Of a stretch of 64,000 bases of DNA, positions 1 through 9,666 are shown one piece after another; the stretch's first letter is position 1, and every line of letters begins with the position of its first letter. The notes beneath the pieces were generated by a model that was not told the DNA's origin, searched no databases, and was given only the letters and a program-made list of their open reading frames with translations. This stretch comes from Spiribacter sp. 1M189 (GTDB lineage Bacteria > Pseudomonadota > Gammaproteobacteria > Nitrococcales > Nitrococcaceae): contig NZ_JBAKFF010000001.1 of assembly GCF_040838345.1 (NCBI RefSeq), positions 1,488,001 through 1,552,000 on the forward strand. The letters run 5' to 3'. The position numbers and the translations under genes are program-made.

Positions 1-1056
1 ACCTTCGCCGCGCTCGGCCATCCAGGCGAGGGTCGAGGCCAGCAGTGTGCCGCCGAGGCAGTAACCAATGATATTGACATCGCGCTCGCCAATGGCCTGC
101 TCGACGGCATCAAGAGCCGCCAGCGGCCCCAGTTTCATGTAGTCCTCGAACTGCTTTTCGGCCAGATCGGCATCCGGGTTGCACCAGGAGATGACGAACA
201 CCGTATAGCCCTGCTCCACCAGCCACTTGACCAGCGAGTTCTTGGGCCGGAGATCGAGTATGTAGTACTTGTTGATCCAGGGTGGCACGAACAGCAGCGG
301 CCGCCGGGCCACCTGCTCGGTGGCCGGCTCATACTGAATGAGCTGCATCAGCTCGTTCTGATAGATCACCTTGCCCGGCGTCACCGCCAGATCCTTGCCG
401 ACCTCGAAGGCCTCGGGATGGGTCTGACGGATCTTGAGCGTGCCGTTGCCCCGCTCAAGGTCCTCAAGCAGCTTGTTCAGCCCGTCCAGCAGATTCTGAC
501 CGCGGGTCTCGACCGTGCGCTCGAGTACTTCCGGGTTGGTCGCCAGGAAATTCGAAGGCGATGTGGCGCTGATGAACTGGCGTGTGTAGAAGTCGATCTT
601 GCGCTGGGTCTTCTCGTCGAGCCCCTCGACGTTGTTGACGGTGTGATGAAGATAATCCGCGGTCAGCAAGTAGGACTGCTTGACGAAATCGAAGAACGGA
701 TTCTCCTCCCAGCCCTCATGAGCGAAGCGCTTGTCGCCCTTCGCCGGCTCACGAACAGGCTCGCTGTCAACGCCCATCATCCGCAGCGTCTGGTTCTGCA
801 TCAGGGACATGTAGTCCTGCCAGAATGACATCTGCGCCTGCACCAGCTGGACCGGATCGGCCATCAGACGGGCATACAGATCCTGGAAGAGCTTGCTCAT
901 GTGCAATGCGTCATCCATGGAAAGCTGCTGGCCCGACTCCTGACGAGCCAGGAAATCCTTGACCAACTGCTGGCTGCGGCCGGCAATTTCGGTGAGTGAG
1001 CGCGTGAGCTCGTTGGGATCGACCTCCGGCACTCCGGTATTCTTGGATTCAGTCAT
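1..1056 (-). CDS. phaC: Class I poly(3-hydroxyalkanoate) synthase, 3' end beyond window
   Basis: Polymerises (R)-3-hydroxyacyl-CoA into storage polyester at the PHA granule surface. The visible 352 codons read from ATG at 1056, behind a GGAGG about 12 bases upstream, and run off the left edge, so the C-terminal catalytic Asp and His are not seen. The N-terminal part contains the alpha-helical region typical of PhaC (PVQLVQAQMSFWQDYMSLMQ). Further on come the hydrolase-fold segments FVPPWINKYYILDLRPKNS and GYTVFVISWCNPD. The lipase-like box GYCLGG places the nucleophilic Cys near residue 333. The length before the box and the presence of the N-terminal domain favour class I over the shorter class III PhaC. 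It is divergent from rsmJ with only 26 bases between start codons. Identification is firm. Confidence 0.93.
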   Translation of the reverse strand, partial: MTESKNTGVPEVDPNELTRSLTEIAGRSQQLVKDFLARQESGQQLSMDDALHMSKLFQDLYARLMADPVQLVQAQMSFWQDYMSLMQNQTLRMMGVDSEPVREPAKGDKRFAHEGWEENPFFDFVKQSYLLTADYLHHTVNNVEGLDEKTQRKIDFYTRQFISATSPSNFLATNPEVLERTVETRGQNLLDGLNKLLEDLERGNGTLKIRQTHPEAFEVGKDLAVTPGKVIYQNELMQLIQYEPATEQVARRPLLFVPPWINKYYILDLRPKNSLVKWLVEQGYTVFVISWCNPDADLAEKQFEDYMKLGPLAALDAVEQAIGERDVNIIGYCLGGTLLASTLAWMAERGEG

Positions 1057-1082
1057 GATGCGTATCGCCTCCGAGCGAACAG

Positions 1083-1892
1083 GTGAGAAAGATCATACGG
1101 CACTGCGACAAAGCGCCACAAACTTGCCGGACCCTTCCGCTGATCGCCACCGCTGACGCCGATCCGGCAAGCCTGCGCATCGTCGATGAGTGGCTGGCGA
1201 CCGAGCCCGTCGACACACCGCCCCGGGACGGCCTCTATCTCACCGCTGACAGCAATGGCCTGGCGCTCTGCCGTGCCCTGCGTCCACCTGTCTGCATGCG
1301 AGCCGAATTCCTCCGCGGTGCGCAGGGATTCCGCATGGCCCGACAACGCCACCAACGTGAGGCGATTGCCCGTGCCTGCGGCGTTGGCGGTGGGTCTTGC
1401 CCGCGGGTCGTTGATGCCACCGCCGGATTGGGCCGTGACGCGTTCATCCTTGCCGCGACGGGGGCCCAAATCATCCTGCTGGAACGCTCTGCCGTGGTGT
1501 ACGCCTTACTCGTCGACGGACTGCGGCGGGCCGCAGGCGGAGGCGCTGAGGATATCGTGTCGCGCATGACGGCCATCCACATCGAGGCTGTCGAATGGCT
1601 GCGCGGTCATGGCACCGACGAGAAACCGGACACGGTCTATCTCGATCCGATGTACAAGGGCCGGCGGCGTGCCGCTGCCGGCAAGGAACTGGCCCTGCTG
1701 CAGGCGTTGCTGGGACCGCCTGAGTCCGACGCCGAGCTGTTCGAGGCAGCCAGGACAGCAGCGTGTAACCGGGTGGTGGTGAAGCGCCATCGGCGAGCGC
1801 CAGCGCTGGCTGGCATTACGCCCGATTACCGACTCACCGGGCGCAGCACGCGTTTCGATGTCTACCGAGCAAACGGCGGCAAGGTAGGCTGA
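1083..1892 (+). CDS. rsmJ: 16S rRNA (guanine1516-N2)-methyltransferase RsmJ
   Basis: SAM-dependent methyltransferase that makes m2G1516 in 16S rRNA. The SAM-binding motif VVDATAGLGRDAFILA, the acidic loop LLERSAVVYALLVDGL and the catalytic YLDPMYKGRRRAAAGKE block (YLDPMFP in E. coli) are all present. The C-terminal VVVKRHRRAPAL and RFDVY match the family. GTG at 1083 is the only in-frame start that I can propose near the expected N-terminus. The first about 15 residues look non-conserved, so the start is uncertain. The last 31 bases overlap the 3' end of the convergent gene that follows. Confidence 0.85.
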   Translation: MRKIIRHCDKAPQTCRTLPLIATADADPASLRIVDEWLATEPVDTPPRDGLYLTADSNGLALCRALRPPVCMRAEFLRGAQGFRMARQRHQREAIARACGVGGGSCPRVVDATAGLGRDAFILAATGAQIILLERSAVVYALLVDGLRRAAGGGAEDIVSRMTAIHIEAVEWLRGHGTDEKPDTVYLDPMYKGRRRAAAGKELALLQALLGPPESDAELFEAARTAACNRVVVKRHRRAPALAGITPDYRLTGRSTRFDVYRANGGKVG

Positions 1893-2770
1893 TGGCGCGG
1901 GATGGTGACTGATGCTTCAACGGCCAGCATGCAGGACCATGGATCGATGGCTCGGGCCGGGCGGACCAGATCCGGCTGGCCGACGAGGCGCAGGCGCAGG
2001 TCACTGAAGCCATTACGGGCAAGTCGATTGACGGCGGCGGCCTGGGCAGACGCATCAGCCTCACCCGCCATCAGACCAATGAGTGTCGCGCCGCGCCTCC
2101 GGGCGGGCTCGAATTCGGCAAGCCGCAGACTGCGCAGACCCTCACCGAGAGCCTCTCTGAGCACCGGCCAGGCACCCTGCAATCTCTGCCGATGCGCACC
2201 GTTGAGCCTGGGCGTGGCCGGCATCGCGAGGCGCAACGCCTGCTCAACCAGCATCTCCGGGGGCCCGCCGCTCTGCACCATGGTTGCCGGGCTGCGCCCG
2301 CCCAGCCCTGGCTGAGGGCTGGTCCACCACTGACGCGCCCCACCTTCGCCGCCGGGATGTCGGTCAAGCAGTCGGTCGAGATAATCCCGCCTGCAACTCA
2401 CCGCATAGCTGCCGGCGACCTCCCGCCGGGCGCCGGGACGACCACAGCGCTCACAGGTGACCGCCGCTGTCTCGCGAGCAGTGGCCACCAGCGGAGAGAC
2501 GGATTCCCGTACACCATCGTAGGCCACCTCGATAGTGCCCTGTCGGGAACGCAGTCTTCGCCAGCGAAACCCACCATGTTCGGCGGCCGGCAGCGTCTGC
2601 TCAACCGCTTCGAAAAGGTGCTCGAGCAGCCCATACCAGCCAGGCGGCACATCCACGGCCACCGGGTCACTGTCCCCGGCACGGCCACGCTGACGGAACT
2701 GCCAGGGGTAGCGCAGCTGCGCCGCAGCCAGGAAGGCACGATGGCGGCGTTCGGCAGCGGTCGAATCCAT
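1862..2770 (-). CDS. Uncharacterised protein: CxxC zinc-ribbon-like domain plus MbcA/ParS/Xre-type segment
   Basis: Function not recognised. Two segments can be compared with known patterns. Residues about 44-130 (GWYGLLEHLFEAVEQTLP, then GTIEVAYDG, then CERCGRPG with C106/C109 and C126) resemble a widespread hypothetical family that pairs a short helix-strand unit with a CxxCGxPG zinc-binding knuckle. Residues about 147-182 (RQWWTSPQPGLGGRSP, then a Val-rich helix) match the C-terminal pattern of MbcA/ParS/Xre antitoxins (DUF2384: W..TPNPALGGRTP). The remaining about 120 residues are unassigned. No cognate RES-domain toxin is adjacent. ATG 2770 was chosen because GGGGG lies just before it; ATG 2806 would add 12 residues. 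It overlaps rsmJ by 31 bases, tail to tail. Both domain assignments are by motif only. Confidence 0.65.
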   Translation of the reverse strand: MDSTAAERRHRAFLAAAQLRYPWQFRQRGRAGDSDPVAVDVPPGWYGLLEHLFEAVEQTLPAAEHGGFRWRRLRSRQGTIEVAYDGVRESVSPLVATARETAAVTCERCGRPGARREVAGSYAVSCRRDYLDRLLDRHPGGEGGARQWWTSPQPGLGGRSPATMVQSGGPPEMLVEQALRLAMPATPRLNGAHRQRLQGAWPVLREALGEGLRSLRLAEFEPARRRGATLIGLMAGEADASAQAAAVNRLARNGFSDLRLRLVGQPDLVRPARAIDPWSCMLAVEASVTIPRHQPTLPPFAR

Positions 2771-2824
2771 ACCCCCATTGTGACCTTGCCGAGCGGCCGG
2801 GGTCATCCCGGAACAGGTCTGTTC

Positions 2825-2866
2825 CTAAAAAAAGAAGGGCCCGATGCCGCGGACGGCATCGGGCCC
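2825..2866 (-). terminator. Rho-independent terminator of the RRM-protein gene
   Basis: A perfect 13-bp stem (GGGCCCGATGCCG, 2837-2849, pairing with 2854-2866) encloses a 4-base loop. On the minus strand it is followed by TTCTTTTTTT (complement of 2827-2836). It lies 20 bases past the stop codon of the minus-strand RRM gene. Confidence 0.92.
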
Positions 2867-2885
2867 CTGCAGATAAGGCCTGCGG

Positions 2886-3164
2886 TTACCAGGAGCGGCG
2901 CGGGCCACCTCCACCGGCGGGCTTGCGATCCTGCGCTTCATTGATGCGCAGTGTCCGTCCGCCCATTTCAGTCCCATTGAGGGCCTCGATGGCGGCATCC
3001 GCCTCGGCGGGCTCCATGCGTACGAAGCCGAAGCCGCGAGGACGACCGGTTTCCCGATCGGAGATCATCCGGACTTCCTTGACTTCGCCATGAGCGGCGA
3101 ACAGGTCACGAACTTCGTCCTCGGAGGCGGAGAAGGGCAGGTTGCCCACGTAAATCGATTTCAT
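2886..3164 (-). CDS. Small RNA-binding protein with a single RRM domain
   Basis: A 92-residue protein consisting of one RNA recognition motif. RNP2 is IYVGNL (residues 4-9) and RNP1 is RGFGFVRM (about 43-50), followed by ALNGTEMGGRTLRINEA and a short Gly/Arg-rich tail (PAGGGGPRRSW). Bacterial proteins of this architecture bind single-stranded RNA and are often cold-induced; regulation here is not known. ATG 3164 directly starts the first beta strand. The gene is monocistronic, with a strong terminator just downstream. Confidence 0.93.
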   Translation of the reverse strand: MKSIYVGNLPFSASEDEVRDLFAAHGEVKEVRMISDRETGRPRGFGFVRMEPAEADAAIEALNGTEMGGRTLRINEAQDRKPAGGGGPRRSW

Positions 3165-3378
3165 CAGTCAGTCTCATCAAGCTCTGTCAGCCTTCCCGGC
3201 TTGACAGGTCAAACAAAGCGAAGGGCTCTTGCCCTCCTTCGGACGGCCCGATCGTCGGGCTGCCGGGCACCGGCCGTTCAGGTCAGCACCTGGAGTTGAC
3301 AATACGGCACGCCGCTGTTCCACGCAATCGGAATTTTAGGCGTTATGCTGTCAGGACGACTGACGGGAGATTGCATTC

Positions 3379-3795
3379 ATGAGCGCACCGCTCCAGAGCG
3401 GAGACGCCCTGCTGGATCGCCAGGCAGGACACCTGCATTGGCTGCTCCGGACACCGCTTGCACTGGTCATGCTCTACCACGGCATGGATCACTGGCTGGG
3501 CGGGCCGGCCGCATTCGCCGGCAACCTGGGCCTACCGATTGCCATCGCAGCCCTCGTGGCAGGGCTGGAGATCGTCAGTGGCGCGGCATTGCTGCTTGGC
3601 GCATGGCTCGGAGGCTGGGTCACCCGGTTGGGTTCACTGGCCGCACTGCCGGTGCTGCTTGGCGCCATTTTCATGGTGCACTGGGGACAGTGGCACTTTC
3701 TGCCATCGCCGAGTCACCCGCTGGGTGGGCTCGAATTCCAGGCCACACTGACATGTCTGGCGATTTACCTCCTGGTGCGTGGCAACGAGGTCTGA
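3379..3795 (+). CDS. DoxX family membrane protein
   Basis: A 138-residue integral membrane protein with about four hydrophobic helices. The pattern starts with TPLALVMLYHGMDHWLGGP, followed by LPIAIAALVAGLEIVSGAALLLGAWLG, and is typical of DoxX/DUF417-like proteins (P-L-Ar-x-x-F/Y-x-x-G then LE...G..LL.G). Members have been linked to redox or thiol metabolism but have no single agreed reaction. It is followed after 10 bases by a small membrane-anchored repeat protein, probably co-transcribed. Confidence 0.8.
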   Translation: MSAPLQSGDALLDRQAGHLHWLLRTPLALVMLYHGMDHWLGGPAAFAGNLGLPIAIAALVAGLEIVSGAALLLGAWLGGWVTRLGSLAALPVLLGAIFMVHWGQWHFLPSPSHPLGGLEFQATLTCLAIYLLVRGNEV

Positions 3796-3805
3796 GGGAA
3801 TATCG

Positions 3806-4701
<896 letters not shown>

Positions 4702-5259
4702 TCAGCCTCCTGCCTGAAAGAGGCGATAACAGACCCCTCCGGCCGTCTTTTCCCGCCGGCATGACCAGTCATCGGGTGGACTCAGTGGTGTCTCCTCAAT
4801 GCCGGACTCAACGTACACACTCGCTCCCGGCACCAGCCACCCCCCCCTCTGGAGCTGTTCCACCACCCCGGGCAGCAGCCCGACCCGGAAAGGCGGATCG
4901 AGAAAGACGAGATCGAACTGATGGAGGGGCCTCTCAAGGTAGCGCCGCGCATCCGCCATCACGACCTCGGCGCGGATCCCGGCCTCAAGCCGCCGGATAA
5001 GCGCCTGAAGAGACTGCGCCACCGGACGCCGCTTTTCGACAAAGACGGCGTTCTCGGCCCCGCGGGAGAGCGCCTCCAGCCCAAGCGCTCCGGTGCCGGC
5101 GAACAGATCGAGCACCCGAGCCCCCTTAATATCACCCTGCAGCCAATTGAACAGGGTTTCCCGATTACGGTCCGCCGTGGGTCTTAAGCCCGAGGCCTGG
5201 GCCACCGGAAAACGCCGGCCACGCCACTCACCCCCGATAATCCGGAGCTGCCCGGCCAC
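4702..5259 (-). CDS. rsmD: 16S rRNA (guanine966-N2)-methyltransferase RsmD
   Basis: Methylates G966 of 16S rRNA. It opens with the family signature LRIIGGEWRGRRFPV and GLRPTADRNRETLFNWL. The SAM motif VLDLFAGTGALGLEALSRGA follows, then the catalytic FDLVFLDPPF (residues about 115-124). The start codon is GTG at 5259. It sits 6 bases downstream of the M16-family gene and 75 bases upstream of coaD, probably in one minus-strand operon. Confidence 0.96.
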   Translation of the reverse strand: MAGQLRIIGGEWRGRRFPVAQASGLRPTADRNRETLFNWLQGDIKGARVLDLFAGTGALGLEALSRGAENAVFVEKRRPVAQSLQALIRRLEAGIRAEVVMADARRYLERPLHQFDLVFLDPPFRVGLLPGVVEQLQRGGWLVPGASVYVESGIEETPLSPPDDWSCRREKTAGGVCYRLFQAGG

Positions 5260-5265
5260 GCCCGC

Positions 5266-6585
5266 TCATTCCACCCCGTTGATCGTTGCCTCGGGCCCGA
5301 CCAGCACCGTGACACTGCGCGCCGGATCGAGATGCGTCTGCAGGGCCGACTGCACGTCATCACCATCAAGGCCGTCGATTCGATCCACGAAACGCTGCAG
5401 ATAATCATGCGGCAGGTCATGGAAGCCGATGCTGGTGACGTACCCGAGCAGGTCGCGATTGCTGTCGAGCTGCAGCGGGAAACTACCCGTGATGTTGCGC
5501 TTTGACGCATCAAGCCGTTCCGCCGAAGGCCCCTGGTCGCGCAGCTCACCGAGGCTGCCGCGCATCACCTCGAGGGCCTCTCCCAGCGCATCGTTGCGTA
5601 CCTGTGTGGCCATCTGGAAGCGGCCGCGGCGCGCACCGGAGGTGATCCTCGACGAACTGCTGTAGGAAAGGCCACGCTCCTCACGCATGCGCTCGGCGAG
5701 GATGGAGGTCAGGCCACCACCGCCGAGTATGTGGTTGCCAAGATAGAGCGGGTAGTAGGCATCACTGCCCTGGCGCACCGACGGCTGCCCGATGATGACA
5801 TGCGTCTGCTCCGCCTCGAACGGCAGGCGGACGGTCTGCGCCGTTTCGGGCAATTTCACTTCGGGCAGCGGCTCGGGAGATTCGCCGTCAGGCAACGCCG
5901 CACTGAGACGCTCGGCAATGGCCTCGGCCCGGGCGCGATCCAAGTCACCGACGATGACGATGGTTGCATTATTGGCGGTGTAGTAGCGCCGGTGGAAATC
6001 CACCACCGCCTGCCGGTCGATGGCCTCCACCGACTCCAGCGTGCCGCCCGGCGGCGCGGCATAAGGATGATCGCCGTAAATGGCACGGGCAAAGGCCTTC
6101 TCGGCCAGTGACGAGGCAGAGGACTGCGCCTGCTGCAGTCCGAGCAGCATCTGCTGGCGGACGCGGTCCACGGCATCACCGGGGAAGTCGGCATTGGCGA
6201 TCACGTCGGCCATGTTGTCGATGACCGGATCGAGCCGCTCCGCCTCGCTGAGGGCACGCAGGCTCACCTGCCCCGTATCCCGCCCACTATCGGTGCTGAC
6301 TCTTGCGCCGTAGCGCTCGAACTCACGGGCGATCTCGCCGGCGTTACGCTCGGTGGTTCCCTCGAGGAGGAGGTTACTGGTCATGCGGGCGAGGCCCGCC
6401 TGGCCATCGTCCCGGGCGCTCCCGGCATCAAAGGCCAGCCGGACATCGACGATCGGCAGCTCGTGGCGCTCGACGAAAAGCACCTGACTGCCCGACTCGG
6501 TCTCCCACTCCTGTATGTCGGCTTCCATTGCGCCCCCAACGCCGCTGAAAAAAGTCAGAAGGATAGCGGGAATCAGACGTCTCAT
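5266..6585 (-). CDS. M16 family peptidase-like protein lacking the HxxEH zinc motif
   Basis: A 439-residue secreted protein (signal peptide about residues 1-19, RLIPAILLTFFSGVGGAMEA) with the two-lobed pitrilysin/processing-peptidase fold. Where active M16 enzymes have HxxEH, this one reads DDGQAGLARM, so it cannot bind zinc in the usual way. It retains the C-terminal-lobe features GGGGLTSILAERMREERGLSYS. Its partner just upstream has the intact motif, and the two overlap by 4 bases. The expected arrangement is an active/inactive heterodimer, like mitochondrial processing peptidase or SPH2682/SPH2681 of Sphingomonas. Substrate unknown; location periplasmic. Confidence 0.92.
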   Translation of the reverse strand: MRRLIPAILLTFFSGVGGAMEADIQEWETESGSQVLFVERHELPIVDVRLAFDAGSARDDGQAGLARMTSNLLLEGTTERNAGEIAREFERYGARVSTDSGRDTGQVSLRALSEAERLDPVIDNMADVIANADFPGDAVDRVRQQMLLGLQQAQSSASSLAEKAFARAIYGDHPYAAPPGGTLESVEAIDRQAVVDFHRRYYTANNATIVIVGDLDRARAEAIAERLSAALPDGESPEPLPEVKLPETAQTVRLPFEAEQTHVIIGQPSVRQGSDAYYPLYLGNHILGGGGLTSILAERMREERGLSYSSSSRITSGARRGRFQMATQVRNDALGEALEVMRGSLGELRDQGPSAERLDASKRNITGSFPLQLDSNRDLLGYVTSIGFHDLPHDYLQRFVDRIDGLDGDDVQSALQTHLDPARSVTVLVGPEATINGVE

Positions 6586-7925
6586 GCCTCATCCCCCTGA
6601 TCCACCGGCTGCATGATCCCCACCGTCAGCATTTCGGGACGCAGATAGCGCTGGGCCGCGGCCTGCAGGTCCTCGGCCGTCAGTGCCCGGACGTTTTCCT
6701 CAAAGGCGCCCAGCGTCTCCCAGCCGGCCCCTGTGGTTTCCAGCATGCCGAGCTGCATTGCCTGGTAGAACACCGAATCAAGCTCGAACAGATGATCGGC
6801 AAGCAGCTGGCTACGGGCCCGCTCAAGCTCCTCCTCGGAAACCGTTTGACGCTGCAGGCGCCCAATCTCCTCGCGTAGCGCCTCCTCGACGGCATCCACA
6901 TCGCCATCGGCAGGCACACCGAAGAGCGAGAACTCCCCGTCCAGCCGCACCATGGGGTTATAGCCGGCACCGGCCGCCGCCGCCACGCCACTGCCGCGCA
7001 CCAGGGTCTCGGCAAGACGTGCGCCGTCGCCGCCATCCAGAATGGTCGCCAGCATCAACAGCGCGTAGGGGTCACGGGCCGCATCGGCGGTGGCGAAGGA
7101 GGGCACCTCATAGCCCATCCTGAGCTGCGGCACGCGGGCCTGCTCATCACGGTAAATGAGCCGGCGCTCACCCGGCGGATCCAGGTTCTCGGGGTCATGC
7201 ACCACAGGCACGTCACGGGCCGGAATCCCGCCGAAGTACTCGCGGGCCAGTGCATAAACGGCTTCCGGCTCGACATCGCCGGCCACCACCAGGGTGGCGT
7301 TGGACGGGGTGTACCACTGCTGATACCAGCCTTCCAGGTCGTCCACCGTCAGCCCGGCGACATCATCCGCCCAGCCAATGATCGGGTGGGCATACCCCGT
7401 GCCCGGATTAGCAATCGCGGCGTAACGCTCTCCGAACCGCCCCTCGGGCCGATCCTCCGTCCGCAGCCGGCGCTCCTCCAGCACAACCTCGCGCTCGGTA
7501 GAGAGCGCCTCCGAATCAATCTGGAGGTTGGCCATCCGGTCGGCCTCCAGCTCCAGCGCGATAGGCAGGCGATCCGCCGCCATGATCTCGAAATAGGCGC
7601 TGAAGTCGCGTCCAGTGAAGGCATTCAACCGGCCACCCTCGCGGGAGATGATCTCCGAAAACTCCCCTTCGGCATATTCCTCCGTGCCCTTGAACATCAT
7701 GTGCTCAAACAAGTGGGACAGTCCGGTGTTGCCACGGCCTTCGTAGGATGAGCCCACGCGATACCAGATCTGGGATACGACAACGGGCGCGCGGTGATCC
7801 TCTCGGACCAGCACCTGCATGCCGTTATCGAGGGTGAATTCGGTGACTTCCGAATCGGACTGAGCCGCCACCGGGGCGGCCATCAAAGCGGGAATGAGGG
7901 CGAAAATCGCATGTCGGGCTGTCAT
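6582..7925 (-). CDS. M16 family zinc metallopeptidase, catalytic subunit
   Basis: A 447-residue periplasmic zinc peptidase. The signal peptide ends near AAPVAAQ (about residue 22). The inverted zinc motif HLFEHMMFKGT (HxxEH) is present near residue 66, with the distal Glu expected in the SEALSTEREVVLEERR helix. The C-terminal lobe contains GGDGARLAETLVRGSGVA. It precedes and overlaps the non-catalytic paralogue by ATGA, which implies translational coupling and a likely heterodimer. The divergent ftsY starts 86 bases away. Confidence 0.94.
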   Translation of the reverse strand: MTARHAIFALIPALMAAPVAAQSDSEVTEFTLDNGMQVLVREDHRAPVVVSQIWYRVGSSYEGRGNTGLSHLFEHMMFKGTEEYAEGEFSEIISREGGRLNAFTGRDFSAYFEIMAADRLPIALELEADRMANLQIDSEALSTEREVVLEERRLRTEDRPEGRFGERYAAIANPGTGYAHPIIGWADDVAGLTVDDLEGWYQQWYTPSNATLVVAGDVEPEAVYALAREYFGGIPARDVPVVHDPENLDPPGERRLIYRDEQARVPQLRMGYEVPSFATADAARDPYALLMLATILDGGDGARLAETLVRGSGVAAAAGAGYNPMVRLDGEFSLFGVPADGDVDAVEEALREEIGRLQRQTVSEEELERARSQLLADHLFELDSVFYQAMQLGMLETTGAGWETLGAFEENVRALTAEDLQAAAQRYLRPEMLTVGIMQPVDQGDEA

Positions 7926-8011
7926 TCACTGGCCTCTTGACTGACGCATCGGGTCGCTCGGGCAATGGTAGGATACCCCTACCTTTGTTTAGACCGAACC
8001 CCGAGAGTTCC

Positions 8012-9019
8012 ATGCTGCCTTTCCGCCGCAAGAAAAAGGCCGATCAGACCGAGTCGGCCACCGAACAAGCACCTCGCGAGGAATCCCGCCCGGGTCTCCT
8101 GCAACGCCTCCGTCGGGGCCTGAAGCGCACGGGCGGCGGCATTGGCCAGCTCTTCCTCGGCCGCAAGCGGATTGACGGTGATCTGCTCGATGAGCTGGAA
8201 ACGCTGTTACTGATGGCCGATGTGGGCATGGAGGCCACCACCCGCATCATTGATGATCTGACGGCGCGCCTCAAGCGCAACGAACTCGCCGACACGGAGG
8301 CGCTGCATCAGGCCCTCCGTGAGGACATGCTCGACATTCTTCGGCCAGTGGCGCAGCCGCTGGAGATACCCGAGCAGGACAAACCGGTGGTCATCCTGAC
8401 CGTCGGCGTCAATGGCGCAGGTAAAACCACGACCATCGGCAAGCTCGCGGATCAGTATCGACACCAGGGCCATCGCGTCATCCTCGCCGCGGGAGACACT
8501 TTCCGAGCGGCGGCGGTGGAGCAGCTGCAGACCTGGGGCGAGCGCACCGATACCCCTGTCATCAGCCAGCCTACCGGGGCGGATTCCGCCTCGGTGGTCT
8601 ACGATGCCCACCAGGCGGCCATCGCCCGGGGCGCCGATATCCTCATCGCCGACACGGCGGGGCGTCTGCACACCCAGGGCAACCTGATGGAAGAGCTCCG
8701 CAAGATCCGGCGTGTGCTGGGCAAGCAGGACGACCAGGCGCCGCATGAAGTTCTGCTCGTTCTTGATGCCGGCACGGGGCAGAACGCCCTGGCACAGGCC
8801 GAGCAGTTCCGGCAGGCGGTGGACGTCAGCGGGATCGCCCTGACCAAGTTGGACGGCACGGCCAAGGGTGGTGTGATCTTCGCGATGGCCCAGCGCTTCG
8901 GTATCCCAGTGCGCTTTATTGGTGTCGGCGAAGGCGTCGACGACCTGCGCCCGTTTGATGCCGAGGCGTTCGTCGATGCACTGCTCGACCAGGCCGTCTC
9001 GGAGTCCGAGACGCAATGA
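8012..9019 (+). CDS. ftsY: Signal recognition particle receptor FtsY
   Basis: GTPase that docks SRP-ribosome complexes at the inner membrane. The NG domain is complete: G1 GVNGAGKTTTIGKLA (about residue 132 on), G3 DTAGRL and G4 TKLDGTAKGG, with the closing GVGEGVDDLRPFD. ATG 8012 gives the usual short basic N-terminus (MLPFRRKKK). The in-frame ATG at 7937 would add 25 residues without family support. The acidic A domain is short, so the protein is 335 residues against 497 in E. coli. It is the first gene of ftsYEX, overlapping ftsE by 4 bases. Confidence 0.97.
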   Translation: MLPFRRKKKADQTESATEQAPREESRPGLLQRLRRGLKRTGGGIGQLFLGRKRIDGDLLDELETLLLMADVGMEATTRIIDDLTARLKRNELADTEALHQALREDMLDILRPVAQPLEIPEQDKPVVILTVGVNGAGKTTTIGKLADQYRHQGHRVILAAGDTFRAAAVEQLQTWGERTDTPVISQPTGADSASVVYDAHQAAIARGADILIADTAGRLHTQGNLMEELRKIRRVLGKQDDQAPHEVLLVLDAGTGQNALAQAEQFRQAVDVSGIALTKLDGTAKGGVIFAMAQRFGIPVRFIGVGEGVDDLRPFDAEAFVDALLDQAVSESETQ

Positions 9020-9666
9020 TCCGCTTTGAGGGGGTGGGCAAGCGCTACCCGGGCGGCAACGAGGCTTTACGTGGCCTTGACCTCGATATCAAGCAGGGCG
9101 AGCTGGTCTTTGTCACGGGCGCCAGCGGCGCGGGCAAAAGCACTTTTCTGCGGCTGATCCCGCTTCTGGAGCGACCGAGTCGCGGCAGCGTACTCATCGA
9201 TGGCGTGAATCTCTCGGCGCTGCGTCGACGCCGCATTCCATTCCTGCGCCGTCGCATCGGCATGATCTTCCAGGATCACCGACTGCTCCACGATCGTACC
9301 GTTTTCGACAATGTCGCCTTACCCCTGGTCATCACCGGCCGCCCCCACCAGGACGTAGCGCGGCGCGTTCGGGCGGCGCTCGACAAGGTCGGTCTGCTGC
9401 GTCGGGAGCGCGCCTACCCGATCACGCTCTCGGGCGGGGAGCAGCAGCGGGTCGGCATCGCGCGGGCGGTCGTGACCCGCCCGCCGATCCTGCTGGCCGA
9501 TGAGCCGACCGGTAATCTCGATCCCGCCCTGTCGCGGGAGATCATGCATCTTTTCGAGCAGTTCAATCAGGTGGGCGTCACCACCGTGATCGCCAGCCAT
9601 GATCTGCCGCTAATCCAGGCCCTCGGGCATCGTCGCGTCCATCTGCACGAGGGGCGTGCGGCGTGA
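9016..9666 (+). CDS. ftsE: Cell division ATP-binding protein FtsE
   Basis: ATPase of the FtsEX complex, which controls periplasmic septal peptidoglycan amidases through EnvC. Walker A is [13 protein letters not shown], the Q loop is [22 protein letters not shown], the signature is [14 protein letters not shown], Walker B is [12 protein letters not shown] and the switch His is in IASHD. 216 residues, the normal size. Overlaps ftsY and ftsX by 4 bases each, so the three are translationally coupled. Confidence 0.98.
   Translation: MIRFEGVGKRYPGGNEALRGLDLDIKQGELVFVTGASGAGKSTFLRLIPLLERPSRGSVLIDGVNLSALRRRRIPFLRRRIGMIFQDHRLLHDRTVFDNVALPLVITGRPHQDVARRVRAALDKVGLLRRERAYPITLSGGEQQRVGIARAVVTRPPILLADEPTGNLDPALSREIMHLFEQFNQVGVTTVIASHDLPLIQALGHRRVHLHEGRAA

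Noticed and set aside
3291-3350. Sigma-70 promoter for the DoxX gene from TTGACA at 3296
   Set aside because: No acceptable -10 lies 16-18 bases downstream; TTATGC at 3343 is too far away.
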